This document shows positions 1 through 9,236 of a DNA stretch of 64,000 nucleotides, in pieces. Made by a program: the position numbers and the translations under genes. Origin of the DNA: Hahella sp. (GTDB lineage Bacteria > Pseudomonadota > Gammaproteobacteria > Pseudomonadales > Oleiphilaceae); the NCBI GenBank assembly GCA_028280065.1, contig JANQMN010000139.1, positions 158,531 to 222,530 on the forward strand. Reading direction: 5' to 3'. The notes under the pieces were generated by a model. That model was given only the letters and a program-made list of their open reading frames with translations. It searched no databases and was not told the origin of the DNA. Each line of letters begins with the position of its first letter. The stretch's first letter is position 1.

Positions 1-480
1 CAGAATCAGCGTTATCTTTCTGTGCGGCAACTCTGCAACAAGCCCTTTTCCGAGTTGATTTACGCACACCGGAAAATTCTCGCTGCAATCGAGGAGCGGT
101 TTCCCCTCAATAGCTTCTCCTATCTGATCTGGCCGGGCTTTTGTCCATTCAGCCATAGTCAATGGTGTGTGCCGGTGGCGCAGGCTTCCCTGCATTCGAG
201 CGACTACCAGGACTATCGGCAAAACTACCCCCATTCGAAAATCGTCAGTCTAAACGACCTTTATGTAGACCTTGCGAATCGGCATGCCATCTACCAGCCT
301 CTAGCGAAACTGTTCTATGTCTATGGCCTGGATCTGCAACTTAGCTCGGTGGAAAAGGTTTTCGCTTACCCCGTCACCGAATTGCCGGGGCCGGTAGAGT
401 TTTCTGAACATATTCGGCAGCAAAACCCTAGTGTCCTGTACGATGTTGGAATGGCGGTGTTTGGGATCAAACAACGGTAG
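1..480 (+). CDS. C-terminal fragment of an unrecognised protein (5' end outside window)
   Basis: The reading frame is open from base 1 and ends at a TAG at 478-480, so this is the 3' part of a longer gene. A GTG at 22 could start it, but the frame continues upstream without a stop and no ribosome site precedes that GTG. The visible 159 residues have no signal peptide and no membrane segment. They are rich in aromatic residues (Tyr, Phe, Trp) and end in a short basic tail. I do not recognise the family. The closing stretch DVGMAVFGI has a faint resemblance to actin-like pilus-assembly proteins of the PilM/MshI kind, but that is too weak for a name. No gene follows closely; the next one starts about 230 bases downstream. 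Confidence 0.5.
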   Translation, partial: QNQRYLSVRQLCNKPFSELIYAHRKILAAIEERFPLNSFSYLIWPGFCPFSHSQWCVPVAQASLHSSDYQDYRQNYPHSKIVSLNDLYVDLANRHAIYQPLAKLFYVYGLDLQLSSVEKVFAYPVTELPGPVEFSEHIRQQNPSVLYDVGMAVFGIKQR

Positions 481-710
481 TGCTTACCCTTCCTAAACGG
501 CCCTATGACTGAAATGCTCACAGCGGAATCAAGTGGCATTAGCCGAACCGCATCGTTTCGTCTATCGCCAAAAGCCTGCGTTCTTAACCTAAAGTTCACA
601 TTTCGACCAGTGTCAAGCCAGCCAAAATTAAGTAACATTTCGCTTTTGTCAACGTCGAAGGTAGTTTCTTAGGCTTCGATGCAACCATTATGCAGCATGG
701 AGAAAATAGC

Positions 711-1118
711 GTGGGTAGTAAGTCATTAGGGCTGATTTGTTTGGCTGGAGTAGTTTTATTGGGGGCTGCATGTAGTCAACAGCCGGCCAAGGAATCTTCT
801 GCGGAGGAGTCTGCCATTGTAGTGCCGCCTGTGGTGGAGCCGCAAGCGGAGGTCGGTAAGGAAGAATCGGTGACTATTCCCGTGTTAGAGGATAGGGTCG
901 TCAGCGAAGATAAAGGGTTATTCGTGAGAGATCTTGACGGCAGGCGAATTAAGGCGATTTCAAAGGGAACGCAAATCAATGGCAGCCGAATGCTCAAGAA
1001 TGGCGAATTACCGGAGCGAATCCTTAACAGTGAAGCCTTAATGAAGTATTCCTGGGGGGTCGGGACGCTTGAGGATCAGAGTATTTTATTCGCTTGGGAG
1101 TTTACCTCGCCAAAATAG
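711..1118 (+). CDS. small outer-membrane or periplasmic lipoprotein
   Basis: About 135 residues with a type II signal peptide: a hydrophobic stretch followed by the lipobox LGAAC, where the Cys would carry the lipid. After the Cys comes a low-complexity acidic and Val/Pro-rich linker, then a compact C-terminal part. I prefer the GTG at 711 because GGAGA lies seven bases before it and the signal peptide then starts with a lysine close to the N-terminus. An in-frame ATG at 690 has no ribosome site and would add an unlikely polar leader. Asp and Ser in positions +2/+3 would normally affect inner-membrane retention; here Ser-Gln follows the Cys, which suggests outer-membrane sorting. Function is unknown. 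Confidence 0.7.
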   Translation: MGSKSLGLICLAGVVLLGAACSQQPAKESSAEESAIVVPPVVEPQAEVGKEESVTIPVLEDRVVSEDKGLFVRDLDGRRIKAISKGTQINGSRMLKNGELPERILNSEALMKYSWGVGTLEDQSILFAWEFTSPK

Positions 1119-1207
1119 CGACTTTACTGCTATAGAGGAAATTTGGCAGCTGGTAGAAATTCGGCAACTGAGTGTTAAGCCAGCATTTTTATCAAAACGA
1201 AAATCAA

Positions 1208-1227
1208 AAGCGCGGTTTCCCGCGCTT
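1208..1227 (-). terminator. rho-independent terminator of adhE
   Basis: A perfect 8-bp stem (AAGCGCGG / CCGCGCTT) with a 4-base loop lies 75 bases past the adhE stop. On the minus strand the stem is followed by TTTTGATTTTCG, a U-rich tail. It also lies 90 bases past the lipoprotein gene on the plus strand, where the tail is poorer, so it mainly serves adhE. Confidence 0.7.
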
Positions 1228-1301
1228 CTTAAAAAGACACATCCTTGTGTACCGTCTATCCGTATTTTCGAGGGTCAATCACTAGCGGTATCTGCTAGCT
1301 A

Positions 1302-3989
1302 TCAGGCCTTTAGTTTTTGAACTTTCGGGTCCTGAGTCTCGGAAGGCAAATCCGTCGGATTGCCATAATAAGCGTTGGTCAACATATCCTTGATCTCGAC
1401 AACCAGCGGATAGCGTGGGTTGGCCGGCGTGCATTGATCGTCAAATGCTTCTTCTGCCATTTCTTCCAAGGAAGCCATAAAGTCGGCTTCGCTGACGCCA
1501 TAGGCTTGAATGCTCTTGGGTATATCCAGCTCATCTTTCAGGTTTTCAATTGCTTTGATGAGGTTTTGGACTTTTTCCTCTTCAGTATTACCGCCCAGAC
1601 CGATGTAGTCGGCGATTTTCGCGTAACGCATCATTGCCAGCGGGTACTTGTACTGCGGGAATACACCCTGCTTAACCGGCACGTCGGTGGCGTTGTAGCG
1701 GACTACATGGGTGATCAGCATGGCGTTAGCTAAACCATGTGGTACGTGGTGGGTTGAACCCAGCTTGTGCGCCATACTGTGGCAAACACCGAGGAATGCG
1801 TTCGCAAAGGCAATACCGGCCATGGTAGCGGCGTAATGCACTTTTTCCTGGGCTTTTGGATTGTCTTTGCCTTGCTTATAAGAATCCGGCAGATATTTGA
1901 ACAGTAAGCGGATTGCTTCCAGAGCCTGGCCGTTAGTGAACTCATTGGCGAATACGCTGACGTAGGCTTCCAGAGCGTGAGTCAAGGCATCGACGCCGCC
2001 ATATGCCACCAGTGACTTCGGCAGGTTGGCAACCAAGTCCGGGTCAACGATCGCCATATTAGGTGTCAACTCGTAATCGGCAATCGGGTACTTCATGCCG
2101 GTCTTCTCGTCAGTTACGACCGCAAAAGGCGTGACTTCGGAGCCGGTTCCCGATGTGGTCGGAATTGCGACCATTTGGGCTTTATCACCCAATCTCGGGA
2201 ACTTGTAGATACGCTTACGAATGTCCATGAAACGCATGGCCAAGTCTTCGAACTTGACTTCCGGATGTTCGTACATGACCCACATAATTTTCGCCGCGTC
2301 CATTGGTGAACCGCCGCCGAAGGCAATAATCACGTCCGGATTAAAGGCGTTCAGTTTGTCGACACCGCGACGCACGGTTTTGAGGGTTGGGTCCGGTTCG
2401 ACCTCGTAGAAGACGTCTGTTTCCACTCCACATGCCTGCAAAGTTTCCACGACAGTATCCGTGTAGCCGTTGTTGAACAAGAATGGGTCGGTGATAATGA
2501 TGGCCCGCTTCTTATCGCGCAATTCATCCAGGGCAACCGGCAATGCGCCTTTACGGAAGTAAACAGATTTTGGAACCTTGTGCCAGAGCATGTTTTCCCT
2601 TCTAGATGCTACGGTCTTCACATTGATAAGGTGTTTAACACCAACGTTTTCACTGATGGAGTTACCACCCCAGCTACCGCAACCCAAGGTCAACGATGGC
2701 GCCAGTTTGAAGTTATACAAGTCGCCGATGGCGCCTTGGGAGGCCGGCATATTGATAAGAATTCGCGCGGTCTTCATGGCCTTGCCGAACTGCTCGATAC
2801 GGTCGTGATTGCGATCCTGATTGGTATACAGCACGGAGGTATGACCGATACCGCCCATTTCCACAAGCTTCACGGCCTTGTAGACGGCGTCGTCGAAGTC
2901 TTTTGCGCGATACATTGCCAGCGTCGGGGAGAGCTTTTCGTGGGCAAACGGCTCATCCTGATTGATTTCAGTGCATTCGGCTATCAGGATCTTGGCTTCC
3001 TTGGGTACTTCGATGCCGCCGATTTCCGCGACTTTCCATGCAGGCTGGCCGACGATCTTCGGGTTCATGCCGAAATCGATGATGACCTGTTCGCCTACTT
3101 TTTCCTTTTCTTCAGGATTCAGGATGTAAGCGCCGCGGGCTTGGAACTCCATTTTTACCTGCTCGTAAACGGAGTCCATCACAACGACCGACTGTTCGCT
3201 TGCACAGATAACGCCGTTATCGAAAGTCTTACTCATCAGGATCGAGCTGACCGCCTGTTTCAAGTGTGCGGTATCGTCAATGACTGCCGGCGTGTTGCCC
3301 GCACCGACACCAATCGCTGGCTTACCGGAAGAATAGGCTGCCTTCACCATGCCGGGACCGCCGGTTGCCAAAATCATGTTGACATCCGGGTGGCGCATCA
3401 ACTGCTGGGAGGTTTCCACGCTTGGCTCTTCAATGCATGCGACGATGTCCTTCGGCGCACCGGCTGCCACGGCAGCGTCATGCACAATCTTCACCGCCAA
3501 CGCGGTACATTTCTTAGAGCGAGGGTGTGGTGAGAAAATAATGCCATTCCGTGTTTTCAATGCAATAAGAGCTTTGAAGATGGCGGTTGATGTTGGGTTT
3601 GTGGTCGGCACGACACCGGCGATGATGCCGATAGGTTCGGCGACTTTCATGATCCCGAAGGCTTTGTCTTCCTCAAGAATTCCACAAGTTTTTTCATCCT
3701 TGTACTTGTTGTATATATACTCGGATGCGAAATGGTTTTTGATCGCCTTATCTTCGGCGATACCCATGCCACTTTCCTCTACTGCCATTTTGGCTAGCAG
3801 GATTCTGGCATCGTTGGCGGCCATGGCGGCTGCCCGGAAAACAGCATCGACTTCATTTTGGTGGAAGCGTGCATAGGCTTGCTGCGCCTTTTTAACCCGA
3901 GCAATCTGCGCGATCAATTGATCCTCTGAAGATACAGTTGCTGCGGCGACGGGGGCTGGCTTGTTGGCCGGCTCTTTATTATCAGACAT
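1302..3989 (-). CDS. adhE: bifunctional acetaldehyde-CoA / alcohol dehydrogenase AdhE
   Basis: The 895 residues match the usual AdhE length of about 870-890. The N-terminal half is a CoA-acylating aldehyde dehydrogenase with the catalytic Cys at about residue 262 (NGVICASEQS). The C-terminal half is an iron-dependent alcohol dehydrogenase with the NAD-site motif GGGSPMDAAK and the iron-binding histidines in the FLGVCHSMAHKLG...HHVPHG region. In this family the enzyme reduces acetyl-CoA to acetaldehyde and then ethanol, re-oxidising two NADH under anoxia, and assembles into cytoplasmic filaments (spirosomes). The first 20 residues form an Ala/Pro-rich extension beyond the E. coli start. GAGGAG lies seven bases before the ATG. 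A strong hairpin follows the gene. An FNR-like box about 78 bases upstream suggests oxygen-controlled expression. Confidence 0.96.
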   Translation of the reverse strand: MSDNKEPANKPAPVAAATVSSEDQLIAQIARVKKAQQAYARFHQNEVDAVFRAAAMAANDARILLAKMAVEESGMGIAEDKAIKNHFASEYIYNKYKDEKTCGILEEDKAFGIMKVAEPIGIIAGVVPTTNPTSTAIFKALIALKTRNGIIFSPHPRSKKCTALAVKIVHDAAVAAGAPKDIVACIEEPSVETSQQLMRHPDVNMILATGGPGMVKAAYSSGKPAIGVGAGNTPAVIDDTAHLKQAVSSILMSKTFDNGVICASEQSVVVMDSVYEQVKMEFQARGAYILNPEEKEKVGEQVIIDFGMNPKIVGQPAWKVAEIGGIEVPKEAKILIAECTEINQDEPFAHEKLSPTLAMYRAKDFDDAVYKAVKLVEMGGIGHTSVLYTNQDRNHDRIEQFGKAMKTARILINMPASQGAIGDLYNFKLAPSLTLGCGSWGGNSISENVGVKHLINVKTVASRRENMLWHKVPKSVYFRKGALPVALDELRDKKRAIIITDPFLFNNGYTDTVVETLQACGVETDVFYEVEPDPTLKTVRRGVDKLNAFNPDVIIAFGGGSPMDAAKIMWVMYEHPEVKFEDLAMRFMDIRKRIYKFPRLGDKAQMVAIPTTSGTGSEVTPFAVVTDEKTGMKYPIADYELTPNMAIVDPDLVANLPKSLVAYGGVDALTHALEAYVSVFANEFTNGQALEAIRLLFKYLPDSYKQGKDNPKAQEKVHYAATMAGIAFANAFLGVCHSMAHKLGSTHHVPHGLANAMLITHVVRYNATDVPVKQGVFPQYKYPLAMMRYAKIADYIGLGGNTEEEKVQNLIKAIENLKDELDIPKSIQAYGVSEADFMASLEEMAEEAFDDQCTPANPRYPLVVEIKDMLTNAYYGNPTDLPSETQDPKVQKLKA

Positions 3990-4059
3990 TTTTGACTCCT
4001 CGAATAAAAGTTTGATTTTTACCGATGGGGCTATTGTAGTTTAATTACACAAATGACGC

Positions 4060-4073
4060 TTGATTAAAATCAT
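4060..4073 (-). promoter_or_regulatory. FNR/Anr-like operator upstream of adhE
   Basis: TTGATTAAAATCAT matches the FNR consensus TTGAT-N4-ATCAA at nine of ten fixed positions. It is centred about 78 bases upstream of the adhE start codon. The surrounding 4.0-4.25 kb stretch is AT-rich and lacks genes. The site fits the fermentative role of adhE; that FNR/Anr acts here is inference. Confidence 0.5.
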
Positions 4074-4258
4074 CGGAATGATTAAATGTAGTAAAATTAC
4101 GTATATTTTTCACGCTGAGTATACTGAAGTACAGTCGTGCTTCTATTGGTAACCGTTAATTGTAGTCCCTTTTTAAGGACATGAGAGACAGCCTAATATT
4201 AAGGTTGAGTGAAATATGATCAATTAAAAGCCAAAACATGTGGCTAGGAAAACAGAGC

Positions 4259-5368
4259 CTAGTAGTTGCTGAGCAAGTTCCGAAGTTCCTGTTTTACCCC
4301 TTCGCGGATGAGCTTGGGTGAGACCACAGTCACTTCCGGACCCAGGTTGATAATCCAGTTGCGTAATTGGATGGTGTAGCGTACGGTCGCGGTCAGCAAC
4401 CATCGATTCTCCGAAAGTTGTTCCAATTGTTGATCGGCAACCAGTGGGGATTCCAGTAAATCACTGATTAGATTGCTCGACTGATGGTTGGGAGCGATTC
4501 TCATTTTAAGTTTGTATAGATTCGGCTTATCGCTATCCGCCAAGACCTCCATATGACCTAGCTGCAAATAGCGTTTTAGCGAAAAACCCGAGACTTCCCG
4601 CTTGTTTTTTTGTTCCACTTGGATCGATTCGATTTTGTGGATCAAAAAATGTCGAAAACTCGCCGGATTTTCGATAGCCGCCTGCTCGATATCGGACTCT
4701 TTGACGGCTACCAGATAAAGCTTGGGAAGCAAAATCGCGACACCGCAGGGGTGCAACATATAATCCTTACCCCGGTAACGTAGACGACACTGCTTTTTAC
4801 GGATGATTGCCCGGTAGATGGTATCCAGATGCTCGATATTGTATTGCGCCGGGTGCAGGCTTTGTCCGCGCTGATAAAATTCAACCGCATCCTTGAACTG
4901 TGCCAGTGCCTGGGCGGAGTATTGTTGCTGCGATTTTTCCAGCTTCGCGTCTGCCTGATAGAAAAAACGTTCCAGGTCTGTCAGGGTGTTTTTCGGCAGC
5001 AGACCGGATAAGTGTTTCTTGGTCATGGCAAAAGCTATGGCCAGATATTGGGGCATCTTTTCAAAGTCGAACTTGAGGGCGCTGTACGGCTCCAAAGACC
5101 AAGCCCAGGTCTTGCCCGGGCCGCGCGTGCAAATCAAGCCCAGTTCATTGTCCATATCCCAATCGGTTTCGGATTCCCGCGACTTGGGGTCGGCGCCGTA
5201 AAGAAACCGCATATCCCGTTGCACCAGGCGCAGTTGTGATCCGGGTTCGAGTCCTTCATCCATATAGCCGGCATTCACTAGGTGCCGGAGGATCTCCTGG
5301 GTCGTTTGCGGGGCTTTATTGGTGCGAAGAAATTCCAGTATAGAGAGACGTCTTAGAAAAGCCTGCAT
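4259..5368 (-). CDS. WYL-domain transcriptional regulator (YafY-like)
   Basis: A 369-residue cytoplasmic protein. The N-terminal part (about residues 1-60) looks like a winged helix: LRRLSILEFLRTN followed by a helix pair and a conserved RDMRFL segment typical of HTH_11/YafY regulators. The middle part (about 170-250) has the features of a WYL domain, and the C-terminal part contains the WCX-like segment with an RNWIINLGPEVTVVSP motif. WYL proteins bind a ligand, often nucleic acid or nucleotides, and regulate transcription; many are tied to DNA damage or phage defence, but nothing nearby says so here. It lies 269 bases upstream of adhE in the same direction, with the FNR-like box between them, so the two are probably separate units. 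Its target is unknown. Confidence 0.85.
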   Translation of the reverse strand: MQAFLRRLSILEFLRTNKAPQTTQEILRHLVNAGYMDEGLEPGSQLRLVQRDMRFLYGADPKSRESETDWDMDNELGLICTRGPGKTWAWSLEPYSALKFDFEKMPQYLAIAFAMTKKHLSGLLPKNTLTDLERFFYQADAKLEKSQQQYSAQALAQFKDAVEFYQRGQSLHPAQYNIEHLDTIYRAIIRKKQCRLRYRGKDYMLHPCGVAILLPKLYLVAVKESDIEQAAIENPASFRHFLIHKIESIQVEQKNKREVSGFSLKRYLQLGHMEVLADSDKPNLYKLKMRIAPNHQSSNLISDLLESPLVADQQLEQLSENRWLLTATVRYTIQLRNWIINLGPEVTVVSPKLIREGVKQELRNLLSNY

Positions 5369-5476
5369 ATAGATGATCCGGTGTTTTTTTAGTTTTATCC
5401 ATTGTAGCGACAGGATTTGTCGTTTTACTCCTTAACATGGCTCTTGTAAACCCAAACCAGCAAGAGGATTATAATT

Positions 5477-5623
5477 ATGTTTCGCGTAAACGCATTCACT
5501 CAGAAAGGCACCAAGTTTCGTTTCCGCATCCAGAGCGACAGCATTCAGGATTTGCACGATTTGTTGGACAAAATCTTCGCCGGACGCAAGATGCGAATGG
5601 TCCTGGTTGAGCCTGTAAAATAA
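5477..5623 (+). CDS. 48-residue basic small protein
   Basis: The ORF begins with ATG at 5477, eight or so bases after an AGAGG ribosome site, and ends with TAA at 5621-5623. The product MFRVNAFTQKGTKFRFRIQS... is basic, has alternating hydrophobic residues at its start and a helix-like stretch (SIQDLHDLLDKIFAG) in the middle. It stands between the divergent WYL gene and deaD in a gap with no other coding sequence. The good ribosome site and protein-like composition support a real gene. I do not recognise the family; it could be a small nucleic-acid-binding protein, but that rests only on charge. Confidence 0.6.
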   Translation: MFRVNAFTQKGTKFRFRIQSDSIQDLHDLLDKIFAGRKMRMVLVEPVK

Positions 5624-5728
5624 ACAGCTTCGGAAAGTGCTATCTTTAGGCGGATGAGGCTTGTACAATTGGCGACCATTTTTTGCGGGTGCGCTTGATT
5701 CCACCCGCGACACCACAGGTTTAATTTG

Positions 5729-7441
5729 ATGTCAACTGATCGCTCCGCTCAGGATTTTGCTGCTTTTCAACTCCCCTCAACCATACTCAATGCGTTGACG
5801 GACCTAGGTTATGAGCAACCCACCCCCATTCAAACCAAGAGCATTCCTTTGCTCTTGTCAGGAAAAAGTATTTTAGGTGTCGCGCAAACAGGCACGGGAA
5901 AAACAGCCGCATTTGCCTTGCCGCTTCTAGGGCGGCTTGATCCAGAGTTACAAGCGCCGCAAGTCATTATTCTGGCGCCTACCCGGGAGTTAGCCATTCA
6001 GGTCGCCGAAGCCTTTAAGAGCTACGCCAAGTATCTGGATAACTTTAGCGTTTTGCCTGTCTATGGCGGCCAGGATATGCGCACCCAACTTCGGGCGTTA
6101 AAGCGCGGAGTTCAGGTTGTCGTCGGTACGCCGGGGCGGGTGTTGGATCATTTGGATCGCAAGAGTCTGGATCTGTCTAATATCCGTGGTGTGGTATTGG
6201 ACGAGGCTGACGAAATGCTACGGATGGGATTTATCGACGATGTTGAATCGATCCTTTCCAATGCGCCGGCAGACTGTCAGTACGCCTTGTTTTCCGCCAC
6301 CATGCCGCCAACCATCCGCCGTGTTGCCGAACGTTATTTGAAGGATGCGGAGGAAGTACGCATATCCGCCAAAACCTCAACGGTGGAAAGGATCAGCCAG
6401 CATGTATTGATGGTGGATAACGCGCATAAGTTGGATGCGCTCACCCGGGTTCTGGAAGTTGAACCATTCGACGGTATGATTATTTTTGTCCGTACCAAGT
6501 CGGAAACGGTTGAACTCTCGGAAAAACTGCAGGCGCGTGGCTTTACTGCGGATGCATTGAATGGAGACCAGACCCAGGCCACCCGTGAAAATACCATTGC
6601 CCGCTTAAAAAAAGGCCTGCTGGACATAGTGGTCGCCACCGACGTTGCCGCTCGCGGATTAGATGTTGAGCGAATCGGCCTGGTGCTTAACTACGATATT
6701 CCCTACGACACCGAATCCTACGTGCATAGAATTGGCCGCACCGGAAGGGCAGGGCGCGAAGGCAAGGCGATTCTGTTTGTGACGCCCAAAGAGCGGCGCT
6801 TGTTGAGGGATATAGAATCCCACACCAAACAGGAACTGCAGTCCTATGAAGCGCCTTCGGCCGAGCAGATCAGTGAGCAACGTATTCAGCAATTCAATCA
6901 AAATGTTCTGGATACGCTGGAAAGCCAGAATCTGGAGCCGGTGAAAAAAGTGGTGCTTGAATTTATCGATAATCACGAAATCGGCTTGGAGGATGCCGTA
7001 GCGGCATTAGCCTTCCAACTGCAAGTGGAGCAACCTTTATTTCCGGTGTTGAAGGATCTGCCGCAAATTGACCGCAGTGCCCGCTTTAAAAAGAACCAGG
7101 ACGGACGGGGCGGGAACAAGCGGCGCGGCCGGGGCGAACGCGGTGAGGATGATATTCCGATGGAGCGGTATCGCCTGGAAGTCGGGCGCAAGCATAAGGT
7201 GATGCCCAAGGATATCGTCGGTGCTATTGCCAATGAGGCGGATATCGATTCGCGTTACATTGGCCATATCAGTATTCACGAAAACTTCACCTTGGTGGAT
7301 TTGCCTACCGGGATGCCGCCGGAGTTGCTGAAGCACTTGCAAAATGTACGAATTAAACAGCAGCCCATAAAAATCGCAAAGGACAGCAAGCCTTTTCCTG
7401 GCGGCAAACGGGGCGCTCCTAAACGGCAGCGTCGAAAGTAG
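5729..7441 (+). CDS. deaD: ATP-dependent DEAD-box RNA helicase DeaD/CsdA
   Basis: A 570-residue helicase (ATG at 5729; a TTG one codon earlier is less likely). Q motif and PTPIQ lie near residues 28-36, motif I AQTGTGKT at 52-59, PTRELA near 84, TPGR near 134, DEAD at 158-161, SAT near 190, and HRIGRTGRAGR near 330. After the RecA-like domains come an acidic/helical dimerisation region, an Arg/Gly/Lys-rich linker (GRGGNKRRGRGERG) and a DbpA-type RNA-binding domain (about 480-550) with a basic tail. This layout is that of CsdA/DeaD, which unwinds structured RNA in ribosome assembly, translation and cold-shock RNA decay. It is likely transcribed alone. A weak hairpin follows. Confidence 0.95.
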   Translation: MSTDRSAQDFAAFQLPSTILNALTDLGYEQPTPIQTKSIPLLLSGKSILGVAQTGTGKTAAFALPLLGRLDPELQAPQVIILAPTRELAIQVAEAFKSYAKYLDNFSVLPVYGGQDMRTQLRALKRGVQVVVGTPGRVLDHLDRKSLDLSNIRGVVLDEADEMLRMGFIDDVESILSNAPADCQYALFSATMPPTIRRVAERYLKDAEEVRISAKTSTVERISQHVLMVDNAHKLDALTRVLEVEPFDGMIIFVRTKSETVELSEKLQARGFTADALNGDQTQATRENTIARLKKGLLDIVVATDVAARGLDVERIGLVLNYDIPYDTESYVHRIGRTGRAGREGKAILFVTPKERRLLRDIESHTKQELQSYEAPSAEQISEQRIQQFNQNVLDTLESQNLEPVKKVVLEFIDNHEIGLEDAVAALAFQLQVEQPLFPVLKDLPQIDRSARFKKNQDGRGGNKRRGRGERGEDDIPMERYRLEVGRKHKVMPKDIVGAIANEADIDSRYIGHISIHENFTLVDLPTGMPPELLKHLQNVRIKQQPIKIAKDSKPFPGGKRGAPKRQRRK

Positions 7442-7485
7442 GTTTCCTACGCCTTAGTTCGTTCATTCTGTTGCCGAATCCAAAA

Positions 7486-7523
7486 AGAGCCTGGATCGAT
7501 TTGGTTCAACGGATTCCGGCTCT
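7486..7523 (+). terminator. possible weak terminator hairpin after deaD
   Basis: AGAGCC at 7486-7491 can pair with GGCTCT at 7518-7523, with partial pairing between them (GGATC / GGATTCC side). There is no clear U-run after it, so its role as a terminator is doubtful. The rest of 7442-7708 holds nothing else I can identify. Confidence 0.25.
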
Positions 7524-7708
7524 AAGTGAACGTCAAGATGACGATGGGCAGGTGTGCTAAAAACTCTTTTTCTCGACTGTTTTTTACCCTGGTCTGTGCC
7601 GGTTGGGTAATTCTGCGCTAAGTTTAAAGACAGGGATTCGCCATGCGTCGGCCACCTGAAGGAGCGTTGTGTCCAGGCAGCTATGCTGCTGAAGGGTGTT
7701 GAGTAAAT

Positions 7709-8695
7709 ATGGTCAAGTCATTCACCATCATTTTTGCGTTCTTTGCCATCGGAAACGCTGCCGTTCCGGCGTTTGCGGAAAAGCCGGCGGTCCTGCATGT
7801 TTCTTCCTACCATCCTGAATATTTATGGACAGCGTCCAACCAACGTGGATTGGAGACGCACCTGGACCCCCGAATCAAACTCATTACCCATTACCTGAAC
7901 ACCAAGCGGCGTGGCCCGGCAGAATACCCCGGCATCACCGAACAAGCCTGGCAGGCCTATCTGACCGTTAAACCCGATCTGGTGGTTTTAGGTGACGACA
8001 ATGCGCTAAAGTTATTGGGTTCCAAGGTCGCCGCCGAGTCTTTGCCTGTCGTCTTCTATGGAATAAACGCCAATCCCAGAATTTACTTTCCTGACCGCCG
8101 AATACCGGAAAATGTCACAGGCGTATTGGAGCGCCCTTTGTTCTTGAACCTGTTGGCGGCCATTAAACATATTGTTCCCGATACGACATCCGTTTTAGTC
8201 TTGTTGGACAGCAGCACGACTTCGGAAGGTTTGTCCGAAATTGTGTTCGGCGGGCGGCAAGCGCTTTTTTTGCGTGGTTTAACGGTAATCACCCGCACAC
8301 TGGCCAACTTCGTTGACTGGCGGGAAGCTGTGTTGACTGCCGGAGCTGAGTACCAGGCGATTTTAATCGGCTCATTCTTCACCGTTCGCAACGATGATAA
8401 TGTAGTCATCGAGCCGATTGAGCTTCTAAACTGGACCTCCGCGAACAGTGTAGTCCCGGTGTTTGGAACCTTGGACTTCACGGTCGGAGATCGTGGTGCG
8501 GTAGGTGCGCTGGTGGTCGATGGCGAGCTGCACGGTAGCCGGGCGGCGAGAAAGGTGAATAGTATCCTGTTCGAAGATGGATTTGGACAAATAGAACTGG
8601 ACGATGAAGGATCATACATTTTCAACAAGTTGCAAATGCAGCGGTTCGGCCTTACTTTACCGAAATCCATAGCCAGCGAAGCCAAATATCAATAG
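7709..8695 (+). CDS. periplasmic ABC-type substrate-binding protein (PF04392-like)
   Basis: The 328 residues start with a typical signal peptide ending near AFAEKP. The mature part opens with VLHVSSYHPEYLWT, continues with a KPDLVVLGDDNALKLL segment and a PVVFYGINANP segment. This pattern is typical of the ABC_sub_bind (PF04392) family, tripeptide/aromatic-type periplasmic binding folds. No permease or ATPase gene is near. Such orphan proteins are often encoded beside sensor kinases and may act as ligand-binding partners; a CHASE-type histidine kinase gene lies 0.5 kb further on the opposite strand. A DUF302 protein gene follows 46 bases later in the same direction, so the two may be co-transcribed. 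Ligand unknown. Confidence 0.75.
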   Translation: MVKSFTIIFAFFAIGNAAVPAFAEKPAVLHVSSYHPEYLWTASNQRGLETHLDPRIKLITHYLNTKRRGPAEYPGITEQAWQAYLTVKPDLVVLGDDNALKLLGSKVAAESLPVVFYGINANPRIYFPDRRIPENVTGVLERPLFLNLLAAIKHIVPDTTSVLVLLDSSTTSEGLSEIVFGGRQALFLRGLTVITRTLANFVDWREAVLTAGAEYQAILIGSFFTVRNDDNVVIEPIELLNWTSANSVVPVFGTLDFTVGDRGAVGALVVDGELHGSRAARKVNSILFEDGFGQIELDDEGSYIFNKLQMQRFGLTLPKSIASEAKYQ

Positions 8696-8741
8696 CAGTG
8701 CCTCTACTCAGCTATATCATTTTTCATTTTTCGAGGTTGAT

Positions 8742-9188
8742 ATGAAACGTACTTTAATCCTGCTGGTGGTTTCCCTATTTGTAGCGCATGCCTGGGCAGT
8801 GGATGGAATGCTCTCCATTTCCAGCAATCACTCGGTGGCTGAGACTGCCAATAGATTGGAAACAGTCCTCAACGAAAAAGGTATGCGAATCTTCAACCAG
8901 GTTAAGCATTCGGAAGCGGCGAGAAAAGTCGGCATCGAACTTAAGGATACACAGTTGATTATTTTCGGCAATCCGAAGGCCGGCAGCCCCTTGATGCGAT
9001 GCGCACCCACGGTAGCCTTGGATTTGCCGCAAAAAGCGCTGGTCTGGCAGGATACGGATGGGCAAGTCTGGCTGAGTTATAACGATCCGCGCTACCTAAA
9101 AAAACGGCATGGTATTTCAGGGTGCGATGCGCTAATCGACAAAATTGGCAATGCCCTGGCCGGCATAGCGCGGATTGCAACGCAATAG
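8742..9188 (+). CDS. exported DUF302-family protein
   Basis: The 148-residue product has a clear signal peptide (cleavage near AWAVDG) followed by one DUF302 domain. Recognisable parts are SVAETANRLETVLNEKG at the start of the domain, LIIFGNPKAGSPLMRCAPTVALDLPQKALVW in the middle (the most conserved DUF302 stretch) and a C-terminal helix. DUF302 domains are small, widespread and of unknown biochemical role; some are periplasmic and linked to redox or heme biology, but there is no evidence of that here. It follows the binding-protein gene closely and its end faces the end of the histidine-kinase gene. Confidence 0.85.
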   Translation: MKRTLILLVVSLFVAHAWAVDGMLSISSNHSVAETANRLETVLNEKGMRIFNQVKHSEAARKVGIELKDTQLIIFGNPKAGSPLMRCAPTVALDLPQKALVWQDTDGQVWLSYNDPRYLKKRHGISGCDALIDKIGNALAGIARIATQ

Positions 9189-9236
9189 CGAAACCAGGCA
9201 AAATCCGGAAACCTGTAAGGCTGCTTAACTTCGCTG

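Noticed and set aside
2580..3533. Long open frame on the plus strand opposite adhE (317 codons)
   Set aside because: It lies fully inside adhE in antisense, has no ribosome site and a composition that mirrors the codon bias of adhE.
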